64,000 bases of DNA. Origin: Hyphomicrobiales bacterium (GTDB taxonomy: Bacteria; Pseudomonadota; Alphaproteobacteria; Rhizobiales; Rhizobiaceae). Below the pieces are notes generated by a model that searched no databases, was not told where the DNA came from, and saw nothing but the letters and a program-made list of their open reading frames with translations. Shown here in pieces: positions 52,391 to 60,550 of the stretch. How positions within the stretch are numbered: the stretch's first letter is position 1; each line of letters starts with the position of its first letter. The stretch is taken from positions 310,001 through 374,000 of the forward strand of contig UCJU01000004.1 of assembly GCA_900472925.1 (NCBI GenBank), read 5' to 3'. The translations under genes were made by a program, and so were the position numbers.

Positions 52391-54193
52391 TTGACAGTTC
52401 TTTCAGTCGAAAATCTGACCACCGCCTTTCGCCGCAATGGCGTGTGGAACTCCGTGGTCAATGATGTAAGCTTCACCATCGATGCCGGGGAAACTGTGGC
52501 AATTGTCGGCGAATCCGGTTCCGGCAAAAGCGTCACGGCCATGTCGATCATGCGGCTGTTGCCGGAGCGGACATCGCGTGTCACCGGCACCGTCAAGCTT
52601 GGCGACACGGACCTGCTGGCGCTTCCCGAGCGACAGATGCAGGATATTCGTGGCAACGATATTGCGATGATTTTCCAGGAGCCGATGACATCGCTCAACC
52701 CGGTGCTGTCAGTCGGTCGCCAGATCGCGGAGGCCATCATCCGGCATCGCGCTATTTCCAAAGCAGAGGCGCGGGCGGAAACGGTGCGACTTCTCGAGCG
52801 CGTGCGCATACCAGCCGCGTCAAGCCGTTTCGATGAATATCCGCACCAGCTTTCCGGTGGAATGCTCCAGCGCATCATGATCGCCATGGCGCTTGCCTGT
52901 CGTCCGAAACTGCTGATCGCCGATGAGCCGACGACGGCTCTAGACGTCACGGTCCAAGCCGAAATCCTGCAACTGATCAAGTCCTTGCAGGATGAAGAGA
53001 ACATGGCTGTCCTCTTCATCACCCACGACATGGGCGTGGTGGCCGAGATCGCAGATCGCACCGTGGTCATGTTTCGCTCTCGCGCGCTCGAAACCGGGAA
53101 GACCGAACAGATTTTTGCCGAACCGGCCAATGTCTATACCAAAGCGTTGCTGTCTGCCGTGCCAAGGCTGGGTTCGATGGAAGGTCACGATTATCCGGCG
53201 ACGTTTCCGCTGACCGATACGGATACAGGCGTGTCCTCAGCCGAACGTGAGATTGCAGGAACCATACCCGCAAACAAACCGCCGATCCTGGAAGTCCGCA
53301 ATCTGATCACCCGGTTCGATATCAAATCCGGAGTGTTTGGTCGCGTTAGCGGTCGTGTCCATGCCGTAGAGAATATCTCCTTTGATCTGCATGAGGGAGA
53401 AACACTGGCGCTCGTGGGCGAATCCGGCTGCGGCAAGTCCACCACTGGGCGGTCTGTGTTGCGGCTGATCGAGCCCGTCAGCGGCTCCATCCTCATCAAC
53501 GGGCAGGATGTCCGGTCCCTGACGCCATCAGCCCTTTCCAGCCAGCGCCAGCATATGCAGATGATCTTTCAGGATCCGTTCTCCAGCCTTAATCCGCGCA
53601 TGCGTGTCGGTGAGGCCATCATGGAGCCACTGGTGTCACATGGTCTCGCATCGGCCAAAGATGCCCGCGACAGAGCCACGGACCTGCTGGTTCGGGTGGG
53701 ATTGCAGGCCGATATGGCAAAGCGTTTCCCGCATGAGTTCTCTGGCGGTCAGCGCCAGCGCATCAGCATCGCACGCGCGCTGACGCTCAATCCCGGCCTC
53801 ATCGTCGCCGACGAAGCCGTGTCGGCGCTCGATGTCTCGATCAAGGCGCAGGTCGTCAATCTCATGATGGAATTGCAAGAGCAGTTGAAAATCGCCTACC
53901 TCTTCATCAGCCACGATATGGCGGTCGTTGAGCGTGTCAGCCACCGTGTCGCAGTCATGTATTTGGGCGAGATCGTTGAAATCGGTACGCGTGCGCAGAT
54001 CTTCGGCAATCCTCAGCATGCCTACACAAAGAGGCTGCTCAGTGCCGTTCCGATTGCCGATCCGGCAAGGCGGCATTTGCGAAAAGTGGCTGAGGGCAGG
54101 GAGATCGGCAGTGCAGTCCGTCCGGTTGATTACGTGCCGGTGGCGGCGCGCTATACGGAGCCAGCGCCTGGCCATCTGGTCAAGGTCGCGTGA
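52391..54193 (+). CDS. Fused two-domain ABC transporter ATPase (OppD-OppF type)
   Basis: A 600-residue protein with two complete ATPase halves in one chain. The first half has GESGSGKS, LSGGMLQR and LLIADEPTTALD; the second has GESGCGKSTTG, FSGGQRQR and IVADEAVSALD. Each half carries the extra C-terminal segment of OppD/DppD (AEPANVYTKALLSAVP, GNPQHAYTKRLLSAVP). The TTG at 52391 is preferred: GGAG is nine bases upstream and it leaves the operator region free; an ATG at 52349 is an alternative. It is the energy unit of the peptide-type permeases encoded divergently. Confidence 0.88.
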   Translation: MTVLSVENLTTAFRRNGVWNSVVNDVSFTIDAGETVAIVGESGSGKSVTAMSIMRLLPERTSRVTGTVKLGDTDLLALPERQMQDIRGNDIAMIFQEPMTSLNPVLSVGRQIAEAIIRHRAISKAEARAETVRLLERVRIPAASSRFDEYPHQLSGGMLQRIMIAMALACRPKLLIADEPTTALDVTVQAEILQLIKSLQDEENMAVLFITHDMGVVAEIADRTVVMFRSRALETGKTEQIFAEPANVYTKALLSAVPRLGSMEGHDYPATFPLTDTDTGVSSAEREIAGTIPANKPPILEVRNLITRFDIKSGVFGRVSGRVHAVENISFDLHEGETLALVGESGCGKSTTGRSVLRLIEPVSGSILINGQDVRSLTPSALSSQRQHMQMIFQDPFSSLNPRMRVGEAIMEPLVSHGLASAKDARDRATDLLVRVGLQADMAKRFPHEFSGGQRQRISIARALTLNPGLIVADEAVSALDVSIKAQVVNLMMELQEQLKIAYLFISHDMAVVERVSHRVAVMYLGEIVEIGTRAQIFGNPQHAYTKRLLSAVPIADPARRHLRKVAEGREIGSAVRPVDYVPVAARYTEPAPGHLVKVA

Positions 54194-54205
54194 CAGGTCG
54201 TGCCT

Positions 54206-54904
54206 TTAGAGCGTCAACCCACCCTGACCGGTCGCAATCAGCGCCCCCAGAATGCCGCTGCGGGTATTTTCATTGTGCTCGACGATAACCTCCCGCGCCA
54301 GATCAGAATCTCTCTTGCGCAGCGCCGCAACGATGCGGTGATGATCGACATTGGTTTCCGGATTGATGTCGCGAACACGCGCGCCCATGTAGAACAGCCG
54401 CGCACATTCCTCCAGATGGCTCATCACCAGCGCGTAGAGGCGCGGATTGCGGGAACCACGAGCAATAGCAGAATGGAATTCCTGATTGGAATCCACAAAG
54501 GTTTTCGTGCTGATCTCCTCGCCGATCACGTAGCTGACATCCGCCAGCTGATCGAGCGCATTCAGGTCTTCATCGGTGAGATTCTTGGCCGCGAGCGCTG
54601 CCGCCGTTCCTTCCAGCATGCCGCGGATGGCGAAAAGGTCGTTCATGTCCTTCACGGTGACAGGCGTGACGCGGTAGCCGCGGCGCGGATAGGCTTCCAT
54701 GAAGCCTTCGACGCAAAGCCGTGCCAGCGCTTCGCGCACCGGCGTCTTGCTGACGGAAAGTTGCTCGGCAAGCTCCGGCTCGGATACATCCATGCCTGGC
54801 GCCAGTTCGCCGGTGATGATGCGCTCACGCAAAATGGCGTAGGCTTTCTCGGTCAGAGATTTGCTGCGTTTTTCACCCGACACGTCCGCTTTGTTCAAAG
54901 CCAC
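54206..54904 (-). CDS. GntR-family regulator (FCD-type)
   Basis: A 232-residue regulator with the winged helix AYAILRERIITGELAPGM, EPELAEQLSVSKTPVREALAR and an FCD ligand-binding domain with His and Asp residues likely to bind metal and a carboxylate. It lies between the transporter ATPase and the racemase operon. Its most likely targets are the four operator-like sites described here, of which one (55037-55054) is in the adjacent divergent promoter region. The effector is unknown. Confidence 0.88.
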   Translation of the reverse strand: MALNKADVSGEKRSKSLTEKAYAILRERIITGELAPGMDVSEPELAEQLSVSKTPVREALARLCVEGFMEAYPRRGYRVTPVTVKDMNDLFAIRGMLEGTAAALAAKNLTDEDLNALDQLADVSYVIGEEISTKTFVDSNQEFHSAIARGSRNPRLYALVMSHLEECARLFYMGARVRDINPETNVDHHRIVAALRKRDSDLAREVIVEHNENTRSGILGALIATGQGGLTL

Positions 54905-55036
54905 TCTCCAGTTTCACACTTACGCAATGCGTGTATGCCCGCGACGTCAACATAGGTCAGTCATCCCGGCATTGCTATGCACCGATTACGCCATGAGTTC
55001 ACCACCAACAGAACTTTGACAACCATCGACACGCTG

Positions 55037-55054
55037 ATATACTACGTAATATAT
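55037..55054. promoter_or_regulatory. Operator-like palindrome before the racemase gene
   Basis: ATATACTACGTAATATAT is an 18-bp palindrome with a single mismatched pair, centred on TACGTA. It is 46 bases before the proposed TTG start of the racemase gene. A longer ORF extending upstream would run through it, which supports the later start. Confidence 0.65.
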
Positions 55055-55099
55055 TTTAGAGATACAATCCACGCTTCCGATCACGCCGCAGGTATCGTC

Positions 55100-55762
55100 T
55101 TGTCAGAAATTCTCGTCATCAATCCCAACAGTTCTGTCTCTGTCACGCGCTCGATGGAAGCCTGCCTCGGCCTCGTCCGCGATTCCACCCGCCACACAAT
55201 CCGGTGCACGGAGCTTGCCAAATCACCGGCGGGCATCGAGACCGACGCGCATGTCGGCGAAGTCATTCCCAATATTGTCGAAGCCGTGAACGCGGCGTCT
55301 GCCGATGCCTTCGTGCTCGCCTGCTTTTCGGACCCCGGCATTGCAACGGTCAGAAAGACGACAAATCGACCTGTGGTCGGCATTGCCGAAGCTGCCTATC
55401 TAGCAGCGCTTGGTCTTGGGCACCGCTTCGGCATCATCTCTCTGGGCCAATCCTCGATTGATCGACACCTGCGTTATCTGAAACATCTCGGCTTCGACGG
55501 TCGCTTGGCGGGTGACCGCTCCATCGACAAGACGGTAGTGGAGTTGATGGCGGGAGACGTCGTCGAGATCGTTTCGCGCACGGCCAAAGTGCTCCGCGAT
55601 GAAGATGGTGCCGACGTCATCATTCTCGGTTGTGCAGGCCTTGGCGGATATCGGCTTGCGCTGGAAGAAACACTCGGGCTTCCCGTCATCGATCCCGTTC
55701 AGGCGGGTGTGGCGCTGGCATGTACGACATTGGACCTCCAATATGGAAGGCATGCATCATGA
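55100..55762 (+). CDS. Hydantoin racemase-like (Asp/Glu racemase superfamily)
   Basis: A 220-residue protein with the two-Cys Asp/Glu racemase pattern: LVINPNSSVSVT, then the N-terminal catalytic region LACFSDPGI and the C-terminal IILGCAGLGG. Known members racemise 5-substituted hydantoins or amino acids. The start is a TTG at 55100 with AGGT upstream; earlier frames run through the operator. The stop overlaps the amidohydrolase ATG (ATGA), so the two are coupled. Confidence 0.82.
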   Translation: MSEILVINPNSSVSVTRSMEACLGLVRDSTRHTIRCTELAKSPAGIETDAHVGEVIPNIVEAVNAASADAFVLACFSDPGIATVRKTTNRPVVGIAEAAYLAALGLGHRFGIISLGQSSIDRHLRYLKHLGFDGRLAGDRSIDKTVVELMAGDVVEIVSRTAKVLRDEDGADVIILGCAGLGGYRLALEETLGLPVIDPVQAGVALACTTLDLQYGRHAS

Positions 55763-57120
55763 GCTATGATATCGTGATAACCGGCACCGTGGTTCTGCCG
55801 GATGGTCCGCTGGAAAACGGCTGGATCGCTGTCAAGGACGGAAAGATTGCCGCCATCGGTCGTGATCAGGTTCCAGATGCCGCGGAGCAGTTCGACGCTG
55901 GCGAAGACTTGATCATTCCAGGGGTCATCGATGGCCAGACCCATGCCTGCAGCTATGGCGGTCTGCCCGGCATTGCCTCGACCACACGCTCGGCGGTGGC
56001 TGGCGGGATCACAACAATCGTGGACATGCCCTATGATAATCCCGATCCGCTCAATTCCTTGGCGCGGCTAGATGCCAAGATTGCGGCGATCGAAGAGCAC
56101 GCCCATTGCAATGTTGCGCTCTACGCCACTGTCATGCCAGATCAGTCCACCGAGGAGATCGAGGGACTGATCGCCGGTGGCGTCGTGGCTTTCAAGATTT
56201 CGACTTTCGAAAGCAGTCCGACGCGCTTTCCCCGCATCTCCTCAAACCAGACGCTGGACATTTTCACGGCCCTTGCGGATACGGATATTCCGCTTGGCGT
56301 GCACAATGAAGATCAGGGAATCGTGCGCGCTCACATCGCAGCTGCCAAGGCCGCAGGTCGTGATGGCATAGAGGCGCATTCCGAAAGCAGGCCACCGGCG
56401 GCAGAAATGGCGGCAACAGCGCAATTTCTGGAACTGGGGGCGGCTGCAGGCGCGCACGCACATATCGTCCACCTGACGACGACACGCGGCTTCGATATCG
56501 TTGAAAACTACTTGCTGGACGGTTTCCGCGCCACCGGCGAACTCTGCGTGCACTATCTGTGGCTCGATCCGGAAATCGACGGTCCCGCGCTTGGCGCAAA
56601 AATGAAGGTCAATCCGCCCATCCGCCCTGGCCAGATCGAGGCACTGTGGGAAGACGTGGCGGATGGCCGCATTGCCTTCGTCAGCTCGGACCATTCCAGC
56701 TGGCCGGTCGACAACAAGTTCACACCCTCCATATTCGAGGCGGGTGCAGGTGTCCCCGGTCTCGAAACCCTGCTTCCGGCATTCTACACCGGCGCGGAAA
56801 TGCGTGGTTACGAGGCTGCGATGATGACGATCGAACAGCTATGCGAACGGCCCGCGAAGTTCTTCGGTCTGTGGCCCGAAAAGGGAGCATTGCGGGTTGG
56901 TGCAGACGCAGACATCGCCATTCTCAAAGCTGAACCGCAGATCTGGGATTCGTCGAAAGCCCATGACGAACTGTGCTGGAGCCCGTTCGATGGACGCGAA
57001 TTTTCGGTTCGCGTGGTGCGCACCTATGTTGGCGGCAAGCTGGCGTGGAATGGTACAGACATCGTCAATGCCGCCGGTGACGGAAAATACGCCGCACGCG
57101 GTACATCCAGCTGGTTTTAA
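55759..57120 (+). CDS. Cyclic amidohydrolase (hydantoinase/allantoinase-like), atypical metal site
   Basis: A 453-residue amidohydrolase of the dihydropyrimidinase/allantoinase type. Metal ligands map as follows: the first-His pair is Gln60-Thr61-His62 in DGQTH, where the family normally has His-x-His; the carbamylated Lys is Lys146 in VVAFKIS; the remaining ligands are His182 (GVHNED), His238 (HIVHLTTT) and Asp311 (SSDHSSW). So all but one ligand are present. It probably opens a cyclic amide ring such as a hydantoin or imide; whether the Gln alters metal use is open. Confidence 0.83.
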   Translation: MSYDIVITGTVVLPDGPLENGWIAVKDGKIAAIGRDQVPDAAEQFDAGEDLIIPGVIDGQTHACSYGGLPGIASTTRSAVAGGITTIVDMPYDNPDPLNSLARLDAKIAAIEEHAHCNVALYATVMPDQSTEEIEGLIAGGVVAFKISTFESSPTRFPRISSNQTLDIFTALADTDIPLGVHNEDQGIVRAHIAAAKAAGRDGIEAHSESRPPAAEMAATAQFLELGAAAGAHAHIVHLTTTRGFDIVENYLLDGFRATGELCVHYLWLDPEIDGPALGAKMKVNPPIRPGQIEALWEDVADGRIAFVSSDHSSWPVDNKFTPSIFEAGAGVPGLETLLPAFYTGAEMRGYEAAMMTIEQLCERPAKFFGLWPEKGALRVGADADIAILKAEPQIWDSSKAHDELCWSPFDGREFSVRVVRTYVGGKLAWNGTDIVNAAGDGKYAARGTSSWF

Positions 57121-57138
57121 AGATTCGAGGAGAACGAC

Positions 57139-58065
57139 ATGCCATTGATCAATAACCGGACATCCGGCGTTTTCGTCATAGCCTGCACCCCCTTTATCGA
57201 TGATGGTGCAGTCGATGTCGCCAGCGTCGATAGCATGGTGGATTTCTACTACGACAAGGGCGCAGATGGCCTGACGATCCTTGGCATGATGGGGGAGGCG
57301 CCAAAGCTGACGCAGGCGGAATCCATTGCCATCACCCGTCAGACATTGGCACGATCAGGCGACAAGCCGGTTGTCGTCGGCGTGTCTGCCCCCGGCCTTG
57401 CCGCCATTGGTGAACTGACGAAGGCGGTCATGGACATGGGCGCTGCGGGCGTGATGGTTGCACCGCCATCCAGCCTTCGCACCGATGAACAGATTATCGG
57501 TTATTACCGCAATGTCGTCGACGCAATCGGCACAGAGGTTCCTGTTGTCTTGCAGGATTTTCCGCTGGTTACAGGCGTGCAGATTTCCTCGAAAACGCTC
57601 GGCACCATCTTCGAAGCGCATCCGAGCATCGTCATGCTGAAGCATGAAGATTGGCCCGGCTTGCAAAAGATTACTGATCTGCGCAATGCCGAAGCCCAAG
57701 GTCGCCGCCGGACCTCGATCCTCTGCGGCAATGCCGGTGTGTTCCTGCCGGAAGAAATGCAGCGTGGCGCAGACGGCGCAATGACAGGCTTTGCCTATCC
57801 TGAAATGATGGTGGAGGTCTGCCGCCTCAGCAATGAAGGCAGATACGATGCTGCACAGGATCTGTTCGACGCCTATCTGCCGCTGATGCGCTACGAACAG
57901 CAACCGGGCCTTGGCCTTGCCATCCGCAAATATGTGCTGGCCAAGCGAGGTGCGATTACCGGCGCCGCCCAGCGCCGTCCGGGCGCTTCACTCAATGCGC
58001 AGGCCATCGCTGAAGTCGAACGACTGATCGAGCGCCAGACGCGCAAACTCGAGGCTTTGAAATAA
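57139..58065 (+). CDS. DapA-family aldolase/lyase
   Basis: A 308-residue TIM-barrel enzyme of the dihydrodipicolinate synthase/N-acetylneuraminate lyase family. The Schiff-base Lys is Lys168 in MLKHED, and GMMGEAPKL matches the GTTGE motif. The usual catalytic Tyr of LYN-P is replaced: the segment is VVLQDFPLVTG with Gln139 at that place. The gene follows the amidohydrolase by 18 bases. It likely makes or splits a C-C bond with a 2-oxo acid, or has taken on another reaction. Confidence 0.84.
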   Translation: MPLINNRTSGVFVIACTPFIDDGAVDVASVDSMVDFYYDKGADGLTILGMMGEAPKLTQAESIAITRQTLARSGDKPVVVGVSAPGLAAIGELTKAVMDMGAAGVMVAPPSSLRTDEQIIGYYRNVVDAIGTEVPVVLQDFPLVTGVQISSKTLGTIFEAHPSIVMLKHEDWPGLQKITDLRNAEAQGRRRTSILCGNAGVFLPEEMQRGADGAMTGFAYPEMMVEVCRLSNEGRYDAAQDLFDAYLPLMRYEQQPGLGLAIRKYVLAKRGAITGAAQRRPGASLNAQAIAEVERLIERQTRKLEALK

Positions 58066-58823
58066 TGGACTTCATGATTTCCGGAAAAACAGCGCTCGTT
58101 CTGGGTGCCAGTCGTGGTCTGGGTGCTGCCATCGCCAAGGGGTTGGCCGCTGAAGGCGTCAAGGTCTTCGCCGCTGCCCGTAACGTGGCTGCTATGGAGA
58201 GGACCGACAACATCACCCCATTGACCGTTGATCTCTCGGACGCGACCTCCGTCGCTGCGATGATCGCAACTGTGACGGCAGCGGGTGGCGTCGATATTCT
58301 CGTCAACAACTCCGGTGGACCTAAGGCCGGACCCGCCGCCGGTCAATCCAAAGAAAGCTGGGCGAGCGCATTCGATAGCATGGCGACCTCCATCTTCACC
58401 GTAACTGACGCCATGCTGGAAGGTATGATTGAACGCAAATGGGGGCGCATCATCACCATCGGGTCATCCGGCGTTGTGCAGCCCATCCCCAATCTGGCGC
58501 TCTCCAACGGCGTCCGCGCAGCGGTGTCCGGCTGGTCGAAGACATTGGCTGCCGAGGTTGCTCGCCACGGCATCACTGTCAACATGATCCTGCCCGGCCG
58601 GATCGACACCGACCGCGTGCGTGAACTCGATGCAGGCAAGGCAGAAAAGACAGCCAAGACGATCGAAGCGGTGCAGGAGGCCTCTCGTGCCGAAATCCCG
58701 GTCGGGCGTTACGGCACGCCGGAAGAATTTGCGGACGTCGCCGTCTTTCTGGCGAGCGCGCGGGCGAGCTACGTTACCGGTTCGGCCATTCGCGTGGATG
58801 GCGGCATGATCAAGGGGTTTTAG
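58065..58823 (+). CDS. Atypical SDR lacking YxxxK
   Basis: A 252-residue SDR-like protein. The cofactor motif LGASRGLG and NNSGGPKAG are present, and the catalytic Ser region is IITIGSSGVVQ. At the place of YxxxK there is SNGVR (Ser147...Arg151), so the usual proton relay is absent. A branch of SDRs in proteobacteria shows this pattern (LALSN...R). It overlaps the DapA-family stop by one base. Function, perhaps reduction or a non-redox reaction, is unknown. Confidence 0.83.
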   Translation: MDFMISGKTALVLGASRGLGAAIAKGLAAEGVKVFAAARNVAAMERTDNITPLTVDLSDATSVAAMIATVTAAGGVDILVNNSGGPKAGPAAGQSKESWASAFDSMATSIFTVTDAMLEGMIERKWGRIITIGSSGVVQPIPNLALSNGVRAAVSGWSKTLAAEVARHGITVNMILPGRIDTDRVRELDAGKAEKTAKTIEAVQEASRAEIPVGRYGTPEEFADVAVFLASARASYVTGSAIRVDGGMIKGF

Positions 58824-58828
58824 CAGGG

Positions 58829-59980
58829 ATGGTAGACTTCGATACGGTCGTAGACAGGCGAAACACGGGAAGCTCCAAATGGAGCAAATACCCTTCCGAC
58901 GTCTTGCCGATGTGGGTGGCGGATATGGATTTTCCCTCCGCGCCTGAAATTGTCGAAGCCATCAAAAAGCGTCTTGAACATCCGTTTCTGGGGTACGGCG
59001 TTGCGCGCGAAGAACTGAGCGCCTGCATCGTCGCGGACTTGCAAGCCAAATATGATTGGGCAGTGAGCCCGGAAGACATCGTGTTCCTTCCCGGCGTCGA
59101 GCCGGGTTTTAACATGGCGCTGAAGGCCATGTTGTCTGCGGGCGATGGCGTGTTGGTCCAAACGCCAGTCTATCGACCCATTCTCAACGCACCCGCCCAT
59201 TGGGGCCTGACGCGGATTGACTCCCCCCTGGTGGCCACCGATGACGGCTACAAGCTGGACCTCGATGATCTCGCGGCAAAGCTTGAACGCTCAAAAGCTT
59301 TTCTGGTCTGCAATCCGCAAAATCCGACGGGTAAGGTTTATACCCGTGAAGAGCTGACTGCGATTGCGACATTATGCGAGCGCAACGATACGCTTCTCAT
59401 CTCCGATGAAATTCATTGCGATCTTGTGTTCGATGGTCGCAAGCATGTGCCGGTCGCCACCTTATCTTCAGATGCTGCCAATCGCACCATCACGCTGATG
59501 TCGGCTGCCAAGACGTATAACATAGCAGGCCTGAAGGCGGCTTTTGCCGTCATCCAGAACAAGGCGATCCGTGAAAAATTCACGCAATGCCGTCTCGGCA
59601 TGGTGGACAGCGTCAATATTCTCGGCCTTGAGGCGACGCTGGCTGCCTATACGCATGCGAAGGAATGGAAGGCGGATATGCTGGCCTATATTCAGGCCAA
59701 CCGCGACTTTCTGTCGGCTGAAATCGCAAGTTACCTTCCGCAGATACGATTGATCAAAGCGGAAGCCACATTTCTTGCCTGGTTGGACTGCTCGGCGCTT
59801 GACCTTCCAAGCGATCCGCAAAGTTTCTTCCTGCAGCATGGCAAGGTTGGCTTCAGCGCGGGCTCGGATTTCGGAGCCGAATTTTCGAACCATCTGCGTG
59901 TCAATTTCGGCTGCCCTCGCGCTTTGCTCCAGGAGGGCGTCAACCGGATGGTGCGAGCTCTTCAAGCCAGGAGCTTGTGA
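58829..59980 (+). CDS. PatB/MalY-type PLP enzyme (C-S lyase or aminotransferase)
   Basis: A 383-residue fold-type I PLP enzyme. WVADMDFPSAPEIVEAI at the N-terminus is the MalY/PatB signature, CNPQNPTG and SDEIHCDLVF follow, and the PLP Lys is in SAAKTYNIAGLK. Members are cystathionine beta-lyases or C-S lyases, some with aminotransferase activity. It is the last gene of the operon. With a sulfurtransferase in the same system, a sulfur-containing substrate is possible. Confidence 0.86.
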   Translation: MVDFDTVVDRRNTGSSKWSKYPSDVLPMWVADMDFPSAPEIVEAIKKRLEHPFLGYGVAREELSACIVADLQAKYDWAVSPEDIVFLPGVEPGFNMALKAMLSAGDGVLVQTPVYRPILNAPAHWGLTRIDSPLVATDDGYKLDLDDLAAKLERSKAFLVCNPQNPTGKVYTREELTAIATLCERNDTLLISDEIHCDLVFDGRKHVPVATLSSDAANRTITLMSAAKTYNIAGLKAAFAVIQNKAIREKFTQCRLGMVDSVNILGLEATLAAYTHAKEWKADMLAYIQANRDFLSAEIASYLPQIRLIKAEATFLAWLDCSALDLPSDPQSFFLQHGKVGFSAGSDFGAEFSNHLRVNFGCPRALLQEGVNRMVRALQARSL

Positions 59981-60241
59981 TGGCAACCATCACGACAATG
60001 TTTGTGCGGCAATCGACACAGTAAGCACACGCCACGAGCCATACAGGCCAACCAGAAAGCCGCCCGGAAGAACGCCGCCCAAAAAGAGCCTGTTGCAGAA
60101 TTGCACAGTTGCAGCTTTGCATTGTTTTCGTTCGAGCGGTCCGCGCGCAAAGTTTGCGCCGCTGCGCAGGAAACGCGTCGTGGGAGGTTGATGTCAAATA
60201 TGATATCGGCTAGGAGAATGTTGTTTGCAGTCACGTGAAAT

Positions 60242-60546
60242 GTCTACGTAGCTCAGTAGGATAGAGCACAGGATTCCTGGTTTTTAAATTGGGGGTTACG
60301 GTCGGAAACGTCGTGATCGATCTGCTCAAATTCGGGGAACGCTTCGCTGAACTTTCAGCATGCCAATCCCGAGCCAAGCCTCGGAGAAATCCGGGGAAGG
60401 TGTAGAGACTGGTAGGGCAGCGCCTAAAGGTCGCAAGATCCATGGTGAAGGGACAGTCCAGACCACGAACGTCCTAACGGATGGCGGTTAAAGCCGAAGT
60501 GGTATGAATCCTGGGGTCGGAGGTTCGAATCCTCTCGTAGACACCA
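60242..60546 (+). tRNA. tRNA-Arg(CCU) split by a group I intron
   Basis: The 5' exon 60242-60278 and 3' exon 60507-60546 join into a 77-base tRNA. Acceptor stem GTCTACG pairs with CGTAGAC, the D stem is GCTC/GAGC, the anticodon stem CAGGA/TCCTG encloses TTCCTAA with anticodon CCT, the T stem is GGAGG/CCTCT with loop TTCGAAT, and the CCA end is encoded (60544-60546). Every stem is intact after removal of 228 bases, which is strong support for the exon limits. tRNA-Arg(CCU) with an intron in the anticodon loop is known from Agrobacterium tumefaciens. Confidence 0.93.
60279..60506 (+). ncRNA. Group I (IC3-type) self-splicing intron
   Basis: 228 bases inserted directly after the anticodon CCT, ending in G as group I introns do. 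The core matches the compact bacterial tRNA introns (compare Azoarcus): TCAAATTCGG, GAGCCAAGCCTCGG, GAAGGTGTAGAGACTGG, CCTAAAGG, ATGGTGAAGGGACAGTCCAG. A G-rich internal guide (GGGGG at 60291-60295) can pair with the TTCCT at the end of the 5' exon, with the conserved U-G pair at the splice site. No homing endonuclease frame is inside. It should splice without protein. Confidence 0.9.
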
Positions 60547-60550
60547 CGTC

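Noticed and set aside
60242-60546. Broken tRNA gene or integration scar
   Set aside because: Both halves pair perfectly, and the insert has a conserved group I intron core ending in G; no integrase or direct repeat is present.
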